Shown here piece by piece: positions 22,381 to 30,254 of a DNA stretch of 35,235 bases. The notes under the pieces were generated by a model, which had not been told where the DNA came from, did no database searches, and worked only from the letters and a program-made list of their open reading frames with translations. The position numbers were made by a program, and so were the translations under genes. Within the stretch, counting starts at the first letter, position 1. Every line of letters begins with the position of its first letter. Origin of the DNA: a virus; IMG/VR virus record IMGVR_UViG_3300042922_000614, positions 1 through 35,235 of that record, one strand, 5' to 3'.

Positions 22381-22920
22381 TCAGTTGTATCTTTTCATCT
22401 GTTCCATTTCTGCGTTGAATTTAACTACTTTTTCAATCTCTTCTTCTAGTGTGCCTATTTTTTCATCTTTTGCCCACTTCTTAAAGTCAGAGAATATCTC
22501 ATTAAGTTCATCCTCAAAGCTTTTTAAATCTTCGTGTAAAGCTTGAATTTCTTCATCGTCAAATTTTTCTGGATGAGTTTTTGAAAGTTCAATTTCTTCC
22601 TTGTAACCTTGTATATCATCCCATAAATCTGACACATTCTCTAATTGATCTGTCCAATAAATAAGATAGCGTAGAAATGTCTTATCTGGAAACATACCAA
22701 ACCAACAACGCTCAAACCACTGGTTAGCATACATACGTTCATCTGAACCATTGCTATAAGTTCCATATACTAAATCACCTATGAAATTTTGTAATAGTTC
22801 GGATACTGTCAAGCCAACCTCTCCGGCTTTCTTAAAAACTCTTTCTACATCTGCATCCGATAATTTAAGTGTAATTTCACGTTCTTTAATCGTTTCTATT
22901 TCTTTTTGTTGATCTGTCAT
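22381..22920 (-). CDS. RHH-containing helical protein upstream of parA, 179 residues
   Basis: The N-terminal part looks like a ribbon-helix-helix (REITLKLSDADVERVFKKAG, then LTVSELLQNFIGDLV). The rest is a helical, acidic region with a tryptophan-rich middle (WFERCWFGMFPDK) and coiled-coil tail. The ATG at 22920 has AAAGGTGG upstream; the longer frame is AT-rich repeat. It has a perfect-looking promoter and repeat array F in front, and ParA directly after it. It may be a centromere-binding or regulatory partner of the partition system; no family is recognised for the C-terminal part. Confidence 0.7.
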   Translation of the reverse strand: MTDQQKEIETIKEREITLKLSDADVERVFKKAGEVGLTVSELLQNFIGDLVYGTYSNGSDERMYANQWFERCWFGMFPDKTFLRYLIYWTDQLENVSDLWDDIQGYKEEIELSKTHPEKFDDEEIQALHEDLKSFEDELNEIFSDFKKWAKDEKIGTLEEEIEKVVKFNAEMEQMKRYN

Positions 22921-22963
22921 GATATAACCACCTTTCATAATATATAAATATTTCGATGGTTTT

Positions 22964-22992
22964 ATTATATCATACACATGTTTATATTGCAA
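22964..22992 (-). promoter_or_regulatory. Promoter of the partition operon
   Basis: On the minus strand TTGCAA (22987-22992), a 17-nt spacer and TATAAT (22964-22969). Repeat array F lies immediately upstream of the -35 box. Confidence 0.75.
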
Positions 22993-23036
22993 CACATATT
23001 TATATGTATATTTATGTGTATAAATATGTGTATATA
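22975..23036. repeat. Repeat array F at the partition promoter
   Basis: Four or more TATGTGTA/ACACATA units, spaced about 10-14 bp (for example ACACATATTTATATGTATAT and TATGTGTATAAATATGTGTA). This is the longest of the six arrays and the best candidate for the centromere/operator. Confidence 0.6.
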
Positions 23037-23044
23037 ATCTATAT

Positions 23045-23062
23045 TGGAAATTATAATTTCCA
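23045..23062. repeat. 18-bp perfect palindrome
   Basis: TGGAAATTATAATTTCCA reads the same on both strands. It lies between the tape-measure terminator and array F. A dimeric regulator site is possible. Confidence 0.5.
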
Positions 23063-23063
23063 G

Positions 23064-23093
23064 AAAAAAGGTAGATCATATTTCAATCTACCT
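23064..23093 (-). terminator. Terminator after the tape-measure gene
   Basis: On the minus strand AGGTAGAT pairs perfectly with ATCTACCT around a 9-nt loop, followed by six T residues. It ends the structural operon before the partition promoter. Confidence 0.85.
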
Positions 23094-23106
23094 CATTATA
23101 TTCAAA

Positions 23107-25443
23107 TTAATAACCGTTACTTGCTTGTAATGTACTCTCTGTATATTGAGTACCGATAATATTACTTACTTTTGATCTAAAATTCATATCTGTTTTAAGT
23201 CTAGTCACTAAGTCGTCTGTGTTGCTCTGTAAAGTGTTCTTAATTTGAGTGGCTGTGTTCTGATCTGCATTACCAGTAATAATGATATCTCCATATGTAA
23301 CAGTAATAGGAGTAGAATAAGTACTATCACCATAAGAATTAGAAATGCTTCTTTCAATTGCATTCATAGCATTACTATCTGTAATTCCTCCAACTAGATT
23401 AGAATTAACATCAAAATCAGTATTAATGCTATCTTGAATTTGTTTATTAACATTGTCCATCTCATCTTCAAATCCAACACCGATACCTTGGGCAACATAT
23501 TTACCAACTTCATCTTGCATTAACGTAGATGGTGAATGAATACCAAAGAAATCTTTAATACTTCCAACCACGCTATCGGTAAATCCACCTATCTTATCAA
23601 TAATCCAGTCTTTAGCGTTATTAATTCCGTTCCAAATACCTTTAACTAAGTTTTTACCAACATCCAACATTTCGTCAGGTAATTTCTTAACCTTGTCTAC
23701 TATTGCATCAAATAAAGCTTTAGCAGCTTCTTTAGCTTTTGTTTCAAGATTAGTTTTCCATGTAACAATTTTCGTTACTACCTCAACTAATTTTTCCCAT
23801 ATCTTAGAAGGAAGATTTTTAATAGTATCAACTACTTTTTCAAATGCAGTAGATACATTCGTTTTAATCTTTTCCCATATATCAGATATTTTATCTTTGA
23901 TACCATTAAATATTGTAGATATAACTGTTTTAATAACTTCAAATGCAGCACTAACTAAACCACCTATAACATCAAGAACTGTTTTAAATATACCAGAAAT
24001 TAAATCCCATCCTGTTTGTGCAATCTTTTGAATACCAGAAAAGAAACCGTCAAAATCTCCACTCAATAAAGCTGTTACGGTTTCTACTATCGATTGTATG
24101 AAATCAAAGGCATTCTGAATGTTATTCATAATGTCAGTAAAATAAGTTTGTGCGAATGCTACGATGTCAGAACCCCATTTATCCCATATGGTAGTAAAAA
24201 GAGTTACAAATGTACTTATAACACTCTGAATGGTTTCGATGACAGTTGAAATCGTTGTCTGTATTCCTGAAAATGCTGTGCTTGTTTCTGATTGACCAGA
24301 AGTAAAAGCACCAAATACATTCTGAATTACTCCAATAACAGGAGATAATATACTTGATATAAAATCTATAGCAGTTCCAATAACACTAACTATTGTAGGC
24401 ATATTAGCAGTTACCCATGTTAAAACCGTATTGATAACAGGCATTAACTTTTCACCTATCTCAATAGTTAATCCGCTAAACTGCTTTTTCATTAATTCAA
24501 GTTGAACATTAAAATTACTATCAAATGCACTACTAGCATTCGTAACCGTTCCAGAAGCTTCGTCCATTGTAACGATAAAATCACTTAATTGATCAGTAGG
24601 AACATTAGCCATAGCAACACCAGCCTTAGAACCAAATAACTCTACTGCTGCCTGTGCTCTTTCCGTAGGATCAGATATTGCAGATATATCAGCAAGCATT
24701 GACTTAAATTCTTCTGGATTTTTAACTTGTTTACTTGCATATGTAAAGGCTGTTACTGCTTGATTAGCATCCAAACCACTGGCAGCGAATAAGTTCATAT
24801 ATCCGTTTGTTTCTTCCATAGACATTCCTAATGCTTTAGCTGCCGGAGCTGCCTTTGTAAGAGCATCTTGAACAGCTACTATGTCTGTACCGTATTCCTC
24901 ATTAGATTTCTTTAACATATCAAGTGATTTAGCACTTTCCTCTGAAGTTAATCCCCATGCATCACCAATATCATCTATTGCACCAATTACATCAGTGTTA
25001 GCTTGTCCTGTTGTTTTAGCATAGTCCATATAAGACTGTTGATATTTTGCTACTTCATCCGTATTCATGCCCATATTTTTTACCATTGCTTCAGATGTAG
25101 CAACGATATCTTCCATACTAGCAGTATTTGTTTTATATAAATCTTTAGCTAAATTCTGAACTTCCTCTACTTCTTTAGCAGATGCACCAGTAGCGGATTG
25201 GAATTTACTCATTTGTTCTTCTAATCCTGCTGCTTGTTTAACTCCTTCAGCAATCGTTCCAGCTATTGCAACCCCAGCAGCAACCAATCCTCCAGCTAAT
25301 GCACCTTTTAAAAATCCACCAACATTAGATAATTTTGTTTTCATATTATCCGCTAAACTGTCAGCTTTGTTCATATTCGTAGTATATTCAGAATCGTCAA
25401 GTGTTAATTTATATTGATATTCAGCTAAATCTATTGTAGCCAT
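23107..25443 (-). CDS. Tail tape measure protein
   Basis: A 778-residue protein that sets tail length and helps DNA entry. The N-terminal third has the phage tape-measure domain (for example GLDANQAVTAFTYASKQVKN). Small hydrophobic segments near 45-65 (GALAGGLVAAGVAIAGTIAE) and a hydrophobic repeat region (340-640) follow. The C-terminal IHSPSTLMQDEVGKYVAQGI is typical for the family. At about 0.15 nm per residue the tail would be around 115 nm. GGGGGTG precedes the ATG. It is the last gene of this structural block, whereas Dit would normally come next. Confidence 0.93.
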   Translation of the reverse strand: MATIDLAEYQYKLTLDDSEYTTNMNKADSLADNMKTKLSNVGGFLKGALAGGLVAAGVAIAGTIAEGVKQAAGLEEQMSKFQSATGASAKEVEEVQNLAKDLYKTNTASMEDIVATSEAMVKNMGMNTDEVAKYQQSYMDYAKTTGQANTDVIGAIDDIGDAWGLTSEESAKSLDMLKKSNEEYGTDIVAVQDALTKAAPAAKALGMSMEETNGYMNLFAASGLDANQAVTAFTYASKQVKNPEEFKSMLADISAISDPTERAQAAVELFGSKAGVAMANVPTDQLSDFIVTMDEASGTVTNASSAFDSNFNVQLELMKKQFSGLTIEIGEKLMPVINTVLTWVTANMPTIVSVIGTAIDFISSILSPVIGVIQNVFGAFTSGQSETSTAFSGIQTTISTVIETIQSVISTFVTLFTTIWDKWGSDIVAFAQTYFTDIMNNIQNAFDFIQSIVETVTALLSGDFDGFFSGIQKIAQTGWDLISGIFKTVLDVIGGLVSAAFEVIKTVISTIFNGIKDKISDIWEKIKTNVSTAFEKVVDTIKNLPSKIWEKLVEVVTKIVTWKTNLETKAKEAAKALFDAIVDKVKKLPDEMLDVGKNLVKGIWNGINNAKDWIIDKIGGFTDSVVGSIKDFFGIHSPSTLMQDEVGKYVAQGIGVGFEDEMDNVNKQIQDSINTDFDVNSNLVGGITDSNAMNAIERSISNSYGDSTYSTPITVTYGDIIITGNADQNTATQIKNTLQSNTDDLVTRLKTDMNFRSKVSNIIGTQYTESTLQASNGY

Positions 25444-25458
25444 CTATTTTCACCCCCT

Positions 25459-26124
25459 TTATTGAGAACTAATAAAGCTACGTAACCCAACCAAGTCCGG
25501 TGTTTGCTTTTCTTCAATGTTTCCATTCTTGTATTCGACTTTATATTTCCATTTAATATATTCTTTTCGCCATTCTTCATCTTGTAATAGACTATTAAGT
25601 CTAATTTGCTTAACTGTTTGTAAAAAGCACGAATAAGGCATTTTCATTACATCATTAAATGAATTAGCTGTCTGTTGCATAACAAGAGTAATACTCTCCA
25701 TATATTCAACATTGTTTGTATTAACAAGTTGCATATAGGAGTCAGAAACACCCTTACGATTTACCTTTATATCTGGAAGTCGATATAAATCATCGTTGTA
25801 TAAGTTGTTGCTATACCGTAAAATGATGTTATATATACTTTTTAATAAATGAAAATCATCAAAATAATCATTTATATATTGAAGCGTTATATTCTTACTT
25901 TCATCCAGATTAAGAATTTCAACCGCTATATTTTTTAACAATTGGACTATTTTATCTGTTTCAACATTTGGTTTATTTATTTCTTGTTGGGTGACAGCTA
26001 ATTGCATAAAAAAATGGACACTGAAATTAGTGTCCAAATTGAATATTTCTTTTTCATCACTATTTAATTTTGGTAAGGATATTAATAGATTATCCTTCAG
26101 AAAACACCGATAATCTAAAATCAT
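25459..26124 (-). CDS. Tail assembly chaperone, long paralogue
   Basis: A 221-residue protein just before the tape measure, the usual place of the long tail-assembly chaperone. Its first 100 residues match the preceding 106-residue gene in outline: both show an aromatic FF/FV-L pair, Q-L-L-K, E-I/L-I/L-x-L/M-D-x-S-K and F-x-D-F. Many phages make the long form by frameshift; here it has its own AAGGAG and ATG, so it is a separate duplicate. An intrinsic terminator structure lies within codons about 30-37. Confidence 0.7.
   Translation of the reverse strand: MILDYRCFLKDNLLISLPKLNSDEKEIFNLDTNFSVHFFMQLAVTQQEINKPNVETDKIVQLLKNIAVEILNLDESKNITLQYINDYFDDFHLLKSIYNIILRYSNNLYNDDLYRLPDIKVNRKGVSDSYMQLVNTNNVEYMESITLVMQQTANSFNDVMKMPYSCFLQTVKQIRLNSLLQDEEWRKEYIKWKYKVEYKNGNIEEKQTPDLVGLRSFISSQ
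26008..26036 (-). terminator. Terminator-like hairpin inside the long chaperone gene
   Basis: On the minus strand TGGACACT pairs perfectly with AGTGTCCA around a 6-nt loop, followed by seven T residues. All of it is coding (LDTNFSVHFF). It is as strong as the intergenic terminators nearby. Confidence 0.7.
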
Positions 26125-26134
26125 AGGCTACTCC

Positions 26135-26455
26135 TTAACTATTCACAGTCTGCATAATACTGGTTAATAAGATTTCTAAAACTTTAAAATCATTAAATTC
26201 ATTATCGATTGTATCCATAGTTACAGTCTTAGATTTATCCATAGATATCAGTTCGAATGCCCATGTTTTTAAAAGCTGAAAAGCCTTTTCAATATCTTCT
26301 CCCTTTTTAAGTTTATTAATATCATTCTTTGTTTTATATAACTTAACAAAGTATTCAGAAGAGAAATTGCCTGGAATAATATACTCTGTTCCGTTCAAAG
26401 ATTTAATAATAGTGTCTTCCTTTTTATATTCAGATAAATCAATTAAATTTGCCAT
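26135..26455 (-). CDS. Tail assembly chaperone, short paralogue
   Basis: A 106-residue acidic helical protein after the major tail gene, matching the position and size of gpG-type chaperones that coat the tape measure before tube assembly. GAGGA lies upstream of the ATG. The following gene begins 10 bases after its stop codon and is a longer paralogue. The call comes from place, size and mutual similarity rather than from a clear signature. Confidence 0.68.
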   Translation of the reverse strand: MANLIDLSEYKKEDTIIKSLNGTEYIIPGNFSSEYFVKLYKTKNDINKLKKGEDIEKAFQLLKTWAFELISMDKSKTVTMDTIDNEFNDFKVLEILLTSIMQTVNS

Positions 26456-26511
26456 ACTTAATAATCCTCTTTTCTTTTATTTTTATTGAAAATAATAGTT
26501 TCTTTTAAAAT

Positions 26512-26550
26512 AAAAAGTGCTACGTCCTTAAATTCATAAAGACATAGCAC
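26512..26550 (-). terminator. Terminator after the major tail protein gene
   Basis: On the minus strand GTGCTATGTC pairs with GACGTAGCAC (one mismatch), followed by TTTTTATTTT. It would make major tail transcripts more abundant than those of the genes after it. Confidence 0.75.
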
Positions 26551-26561
26551 CCTATGTAATA

Positions 26562-27143
26562 TTACACTGTTGTAATCTTTTCTTCCGTAACAGAACAATA
26601 ACCCACCTTAGAATTAGGCATTGTAGTTGACAATACCTTAAATGAATAATCAAATGTAATTGCATCTTCTCCAAAATCAAAACCTAATTCACCATTGAAA
26701 TTACACTTGTACATATCAATAGTAATTTTCTTGTTTGCAGCTTCATCTTCAGATACAAAGCGTAACATAACATTAGGTGATTTATCAGCATCACCATAAT
26801 AAAAAGTTTTCTTACCACTTGTACCATCTGTTACCACTGAAGAACCAGTTAAGAAATTTGATACATTATCTAAATTCCAGTCCATAATACCAGTTGTGAA
26901 TGTAACTGTTTTCTTTCCCTGAACTGTTCCAACAATACCATCATTGGCTGTCTCAATATCCTTCGATTCTGCTGCCATTTTAAGTGTTGCATTTGCCTGA
27001 ATGTAACCCAGATCAGTCATGGTTTCAGTTGTAACTGTACTATAATCAATACTGGCAGTATGCTTGAGTGCATATAACTCACCAGAACCTAGTACAACAA
27101 CTTTTCCATCATTATCAATATAATTTAATTTATTTGCTGCCAT
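26562..27143 (-). CDS. Major tail (tube) protein
   Basis: A 193-residue beta-rich protein with few cysteines. An N-terminal ALKHTASIDYSTVTTETMTD and a C-terminal ELGFDFGEDAITFDYSFKVL are typical of siphophage tail-tube subunits. AAAGGAGG before the ATG is the best ribosome site around, and a terminator follows directly, both expected for an abundant structural protein. Confidence 0.82.
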   Translation of the reverse strand: MAANKLNYIDNDGKVVVLGSGELYALKHTASIDYSTVTTETMTDLGYIQANATLKMAAESKDIETANDGIVGTVQGKKTVTFTTGIMDWNLDNVSNFLTGSSVVTDGTSGKKTFYYGDADKSPNVMLRFVSEDEAANKKITIDMYKCNFNGELGFDFGEDAITFDYSFKVLSTTMPNSKVGYCSVTEEKITTV

Positions 27144-27156
27144 CTCTTAGCCTCCT

Positions 27157-27534
27157 TTATATTTTAACCTCAAAGTAAATGATAGAATTATAATTATTTT
27201 TCTCATTATCTTTGATAAGTCCTCCACCATTTACTAATTTAATAGACCGAATAGTGATATCTTCGTTTTTTATAGTGCATGATTTATAATAAACATCTAA
27301 TAACTGAATAACATTGTCTTTAATTTCAATAGCCTTTAACGAATTATTACTAACTGCCCTGATATCTAAAAGGTATCGTCTGATAGTAGAACCTCCGTCT
27401 ATTTCCTTGAAATTATAAATAATGTAGTCAGTTACATTATTGAATTCTTTTACATTTGGTTTTTCAACAAGAAATACATTTTCGCCAACGATATCATTAG
27501 CAATTATATATTCCCTAATTACATTCATATCCAT
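27157..27534 (-). CDS. Tail terminator / tail-completion protein
   Basis: A 125-residue alpha/beta protein lying between an HK97-gp10-like gene and the major tail gene, where siphophages encode the tail terminator that caps the tube. The beta-strand pattern (RRYLLDIRAVSNNS, then a helix and IYFEVKI) fits that fold. Identification is mostly by synteny. Confidence 0.6.
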   Translation of the reverse strand: MDMNVIREYIIANDIVGENVFLVEKPNVKEFNNVTDYIIYNFKEIDGGSTIRRYLLDIRAVSNNSLKAIEIKDNVIQLLDVYYKSCTIKNEDITIRSIKLVNGGGLIKDNEKNNYNSIIYFEVKI

Positions 27535-27537
27535 AGG

Positions 27538-27843
27538 CTATACCTTTCCTAATTCATCAGCGAATTTTTGTTTAATTTTACTCATATTCATATCAACTGC
27601 CTGTGTTAAATGAGGTTGTTTCTGGTCTGCCCAAAAAGCATACTCTAAATTTGTTCCTACTGCTCCAACTATAGTATTATCTTTCTCTTCTACACTATGG
27701 GTATAAGAACGCTTTAAAGCACCTGTTTTAACAGGACATAACTCTTTTGTATCGGCTTCTACCATAATCATAGCTTCTTCCATGCATTTCAAAGCTAACT
27801 CTCTAATACGTTGTTTTTCTTTTTCAAAAGGATTATCAGCCAT
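27538..27843 (-). CDS. HK97 gp10-like neck/tail completion protein
   Basis: A 101-residue protein with the family core: a helix, then CPVKTGALKRSYTHSVEEKD and a Y-A-x-W-A-D-Q...H-L segment. This matches the gp10 family pattern P-V-x-T-G-x-L-R-x-S. It helps to join or stabilise the head-tail neck. GAGGTG lies before the ATG. Confidence 0.85.
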   Translation of the reverse strand: MADNPFEKEKQRIRELALKCMEEAMIMVEADTKELCPVKTGALKRSYTHSVEEKDNTIVGAVGTNLEYAFWADQKQPHLTQAVDMNMSKIKQKFADELGKV

Positions 27844-27846
27844 GAT

Positions 27847-28155
27847 TTACACCTCTTTCATAAATACATCATAGTAATCATCCCATTCAATTACTTTTTT
27901 AAGCTGAAATTTATCACCTTTGTAAGTAACAAATGCATCATTAACTATTTCTGTATCAACATCACAGAAAACCCTTTTTGTACAGTCAATATCATAACCA
28001 TATTGTCTATAAATTGTGTCTTTACTAGCCGGTTGTACATCACATAAAATTGTTTTATAAGGTGCTAATGTACCTTCTTGCCATGTTCCATGAAACATTT
28101 GTCCGCTAGTTTCTTTCAGTAGTACTATCTCTTTGTCATAAAAAAAATCACTCAT
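27847..28155 (-). CDS. Head closure / head-tail adaptor protein
   Basis: A 102-residue beta-rich protein in the place of the SPP1 gp16-type stopper. Its ATG overlaps the stop codon of the connector gene (TAATG), so the two are coupled. Motifs are weak (CDVQPASKDTIYRQYGYDID in the middle, as in adaptor family proteins with a Y-G Y/W motif), so the name relies on fold pattern and order. Confidence 0.7.
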   Translation of the reverse strand: MSDFFYDKEIVLLKETSGQMFHGTWQEGTLAPYKTILCDVQPASKDTIYRQYGYDIDCTKRVFCDVDTEIVNDAFVTYKGDKFQLKKVIEWDDYYDVFMKEV

Positions 28156-28550
28156 TATATCACCCTCAATGTCGGAAATGGCAAAATTGATTTTACTTCT
28201 GCTGTTAAACCATTATTATCTAAACTACTGTTAGTAGTAGAAATTGTCTGGCTTCTTGCTCCTTGTGATTTCTGTGTAATTACAGAATTACCTTTAGGCA
28301 AATTGTAATATACGATAGCTAATTTAATTGTTGCAGTTCTATAAGCACCGTTATATGATCCTGTGTAGTGCAAATAACGAGTAATCGCATTATAGGCATC
28401 ATCAATCGCAATAAGCATATTATTTTTATTTAAAGTTACTTTTTCTTCAAGGAATAAAGCTTCAATAGCTTGTATTTCTAAAAAGTACTTATTTTCCAAT
28501 TCTGAGAAATAAACGGTAGAGTCATATAAAACGTTATCTAATATATCCAT
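28155..28550 (-). CDS. Head-tail connector (gp6/gp15-like adaptor)
   Basis: A 131-residue protein with a helical N-terminal half that contains the adaptor-type pattern of small helices (NMLIAIDDAYNAITRYLH) and a flexible C-terminus. It directly follows the capsid gene and would attach to the portal ring. AAGGTG is rather far (12 nt) from the ATG. Confidence 0.7.
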   Translation of the reverse strand: MDILDNVLYDSTVYFSELENKYFLEIQAIEALFLEEKVTLNKNNMLIAIDDAYNAITRYLHYTGSYNGAYRTATIKLAIVYYNLPKGNSVITQKSQGARSQTISTTNSSLDNNGLTAEVKSILPFPTLRVI

Positions 28551-28573
28551 ACTAAACTAACACCTTCTTTCCG

Positions 28574-28603
28574 TAAAAAAGGGGTAGTAAGAACCACCCC
28601 TTT
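28574..28603 (-). terminator. Terminator after the major capsid gene
   Basis: On the minus strand AAAGGGGTGG pairs with CTACCCCTTT (10 pairs, one G-U) around 6 bases, followed by TTT and ACGG. It is one of the strongest hairpins in the structural operon. Confidence 0.85.
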
Positions 28604-28619
28604 AATTTAGTATGTAATA

Positions 28620-29438
28620 TTAAGCCTTAGTCTTAACTAATACGGCTGCTGCCTTAGTTACTTTATGAGCGTAAACCTTACGTCCCTGAACTGCGGAAGC
28701 ACCAATAAATGTACCAGAACCACTTAAATCCTGTAAATGAACAGGAACAGACCATTCCTGAACTCTGGAACACCATTCAGGATGTCCAGCAATTACCTCA
28801 ACGGTTGCTGCCATATTTGTACATTCATATAATGTAAATCCGGCAATCTGACCAACTGCACCAGTCTGTTTTACTGCATCGCCTAAATTTGATGCAGAAA
28901 TGAATTCAGGGGATTTTAATACGAGTGCGTGAACGTCAGGAGAAATTAAAGCATATCTACCACTAACAGGTACTTTATTCTTTGACAACTGTGTTTTCAT
29001 ATCAACAAAGTTTTCATAAACTGTAGTCTTAGTTAATGCCGTAGTAGTTCCAAATGCTGTACCTTCAGCTACAAGAGCAGTAACACCATCAGAGTCAAGC
29101 TGATTAGCTAAAGAATAACCAGCAGAGTCAAGTCTCTGTGCTACAATCTTATCAGGTACAGAAGCTGCATCATAACCATCAATCAATTCATTAACATACT
29201 TATCCTTATCAATTGTTAAAGTAATATAAGTTGTTGCACCAGCGGATAATGTACCACCAGTAGCCTTATTATAATCACCAACGGATACTTCTGTATCTCT
29301 TACTGGAATTTTAACAGCTCCGGCTTTCGGATCACCTTCATATTTATTATTGAAAATAACTCCATCCTTTGTTACTAAAGTGTTTCTTAACTGTGTATCT
29401 ACCATTGAACTATATCTTTCCTGTGCTGTATGTGCCAT
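28620..29438 (-). CDS. Major capsid protein
   Basis: A 272-residue protein, the expected major head subunit. The N-terminus is short; the central part (YITLTIDKDKYVNELIDGYD, then GRYALISPDVHALVL) and the C-terminal VQEWSVPVHLQDLSGSGTFI resemble HK97-fold coat proteins of Firmicute phages, of the type paired with DUF4355 scaffolds. It is preceded by the scaffold gene, a strong terminator and a promoter-like motif, and followed by a terminator. Confidence 0.88.
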   Translation of the reverse strand: MAHTAQERYSSMVDTQLRNTLVTKDGVIFNNKYEGDPKAGAVKIPVRDTEVSVGDYNKATGGTLSAGATTYITLTIDKDKYVNELIDGYDAASVPDKIVAQRLDSAGYSLANQLDSDGVTALVAEGTAFGTTTALTKTTVYENFVDMKTQLSKNKVPVSGRYALISPDVHALVLKSPEFISASNLGDAVKQTGAVGQIAGFTLYECTNMAATVEVIAGHPEWCSRVQEWSVPVHLQDLSGSGTFIGASAVQGRKVYAHKVTKAAAVLVKTKA

Positions 29439-29460
29439 AATATATATACCATCCTTTTAT

Positions 29461-29491
29461 TTTTATAGTTGGTTTTATTTATTTAATGTCC
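29461..29491 (-). promoter_or_regulatory. Candidate late promoter of the capsid gene (GGACAT-N16-ACTATAAAA)
   Basis: On the minus strand GGACAT (29486-29491), 16 nt, ACTATAAAA (29461-29469), 22 bases before the capsid ATG and just after a strong terminator. The identical two boxes with identical spacing precede the scaffold gene. The boxes do not fit the sigma-A -35 consensus at normal spacing, so the phage polymerase is a candidate reader. Confidence 0.55.
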
Positions 29492-29509
29492 GCAAACCTT
29501 AACTTGGAC

Positions 29510-29568
29510 AAAAAAAATAAGACATTATTATTTGGGATATATCGTTTCACCCATTTAATAAAGTCTTA
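29510..29568 (-). terminator. Terminator after the scaffold gene
   Basis: On the minus strand TAAGAC pairs with GTCTTA, extended by TTATTA/TAATAA and TGGG/CCCA with small bulges, and is followed by eight T residues. It overlaps the scaffold stop codon. Confidence 0.75.
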
Positions 29569-30144
29569 CTGTGTAATCTTTAAACCTGTTATATCTTGAA
29601 ATGCTTGTTCTACACCAGTTAACGGCTCTGTTCTACCAGCCGGAGGAACGTGTGTATTTTCTTTAATCTTATTATCAACACTAGATGAAACTGCTGTGTT
29701 AAATATCTTTTCAAGCGTTTTAATATTATTTGTAGTAGCATCTTCATCTTCACCAATAAAATAGTCAATTAATTCTGTTGGTAATCTCTTTTCATTTGCA
29801 ATCTTTAAGGCTTTATTTGTTAAATCTTTTCTTAAAGCTTCCCTTTGAATGCTTTCAAGCTGTGCTTTCATATTAGCTAGTTCAATATCTTTAGGATCGG
29901 CTGAAGGATTACGCTTTTGAATTTCATCATTGATTAACTTATCAAGATTATTCGTTTTCCAAGTCTCTAATCCCTTAGTAAAGAATTTATCCATATCGGG
30001 CTGAATAAGTTTTTTACCATCCTCTGTTGATAAATACTCTTTCACTCCTTCAGGTGTCACTTTTGATAAACCCCCAAAATAGGTTTTGTATTCATCTGTA
30101 TCCTTAAATTGTTCTAACTGTTGTAATGCTTCATTAAATTCCAT
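29566..30144 (-). CDS. Scaffolding protein (DUF4355/GP20-like)
   Basis: A 192-residue, highly charged and helical protein directly before the capsid gene. The middle is coiled coil (DIELANMKAQLESIQREALR) and the end is flexible with a small C-terminal helix, typical of phage scaffolds. It guides head assembly and leaves or is degraded before packaging. GGAG precedes the ATG. Confidence 0.85.
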   Translation of the reverse strand: MEFNEALQQLEQFKDTDEYKTYFGGLSKVTPEGVKEYLSTEDGKKLIQPDMDKFFTKGLETWKTNNLDKLINDEIQKRNPSADPKDIELANMKAQLESIQREALRKDLTNKALKIANEKRLPTELIDYFIGEDEDATTNNIKTLEKIFNTAVSSSVDNKIKENTHVPPAGRTEPLTGVEQAFQDITGLKITQ

Positions 30145-30163
30145 AGTTTTAAATCTCCTTTTC

Positions 30164-30194
30164 TTTTATAGTGTCCTATATGTACATGATGTCC
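30164..30194 (-). promoter_or_regulatory. Candidate late promoter of the scaffold gene (GGACAT-N16-ACTATAAAA)
   Basis: On the minus strand GGACAT (30189-30194), 16 nt, ACTATAAAA (30164-30172), ending 19 bases before the scaffold start codon. It lies just after a strong terminator, so a fresh promoter here makes sense. The same arrangement is found before the capsid gene. Confidence 0.55.
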
Positions 30195-30214
30195 ATACAG
30201 TACAAATTTGTATT

Positions 30215-30245
30215 AAAAAAGGTATTGCAGTAATGCAATACCTTT
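30215..30245 (-). terminator. Terminator before the scaffold gene
   Basis: On the minus strand AAAGGTATTGCA pairs perfectly with TGCAATACCTTT (12 bp) around TTAC, within a run of T residues on the distal side. It would stop most transcripts that come from TerL. Confidence 0.9.
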
Positions 30246-30254
30246 GAATTACCA

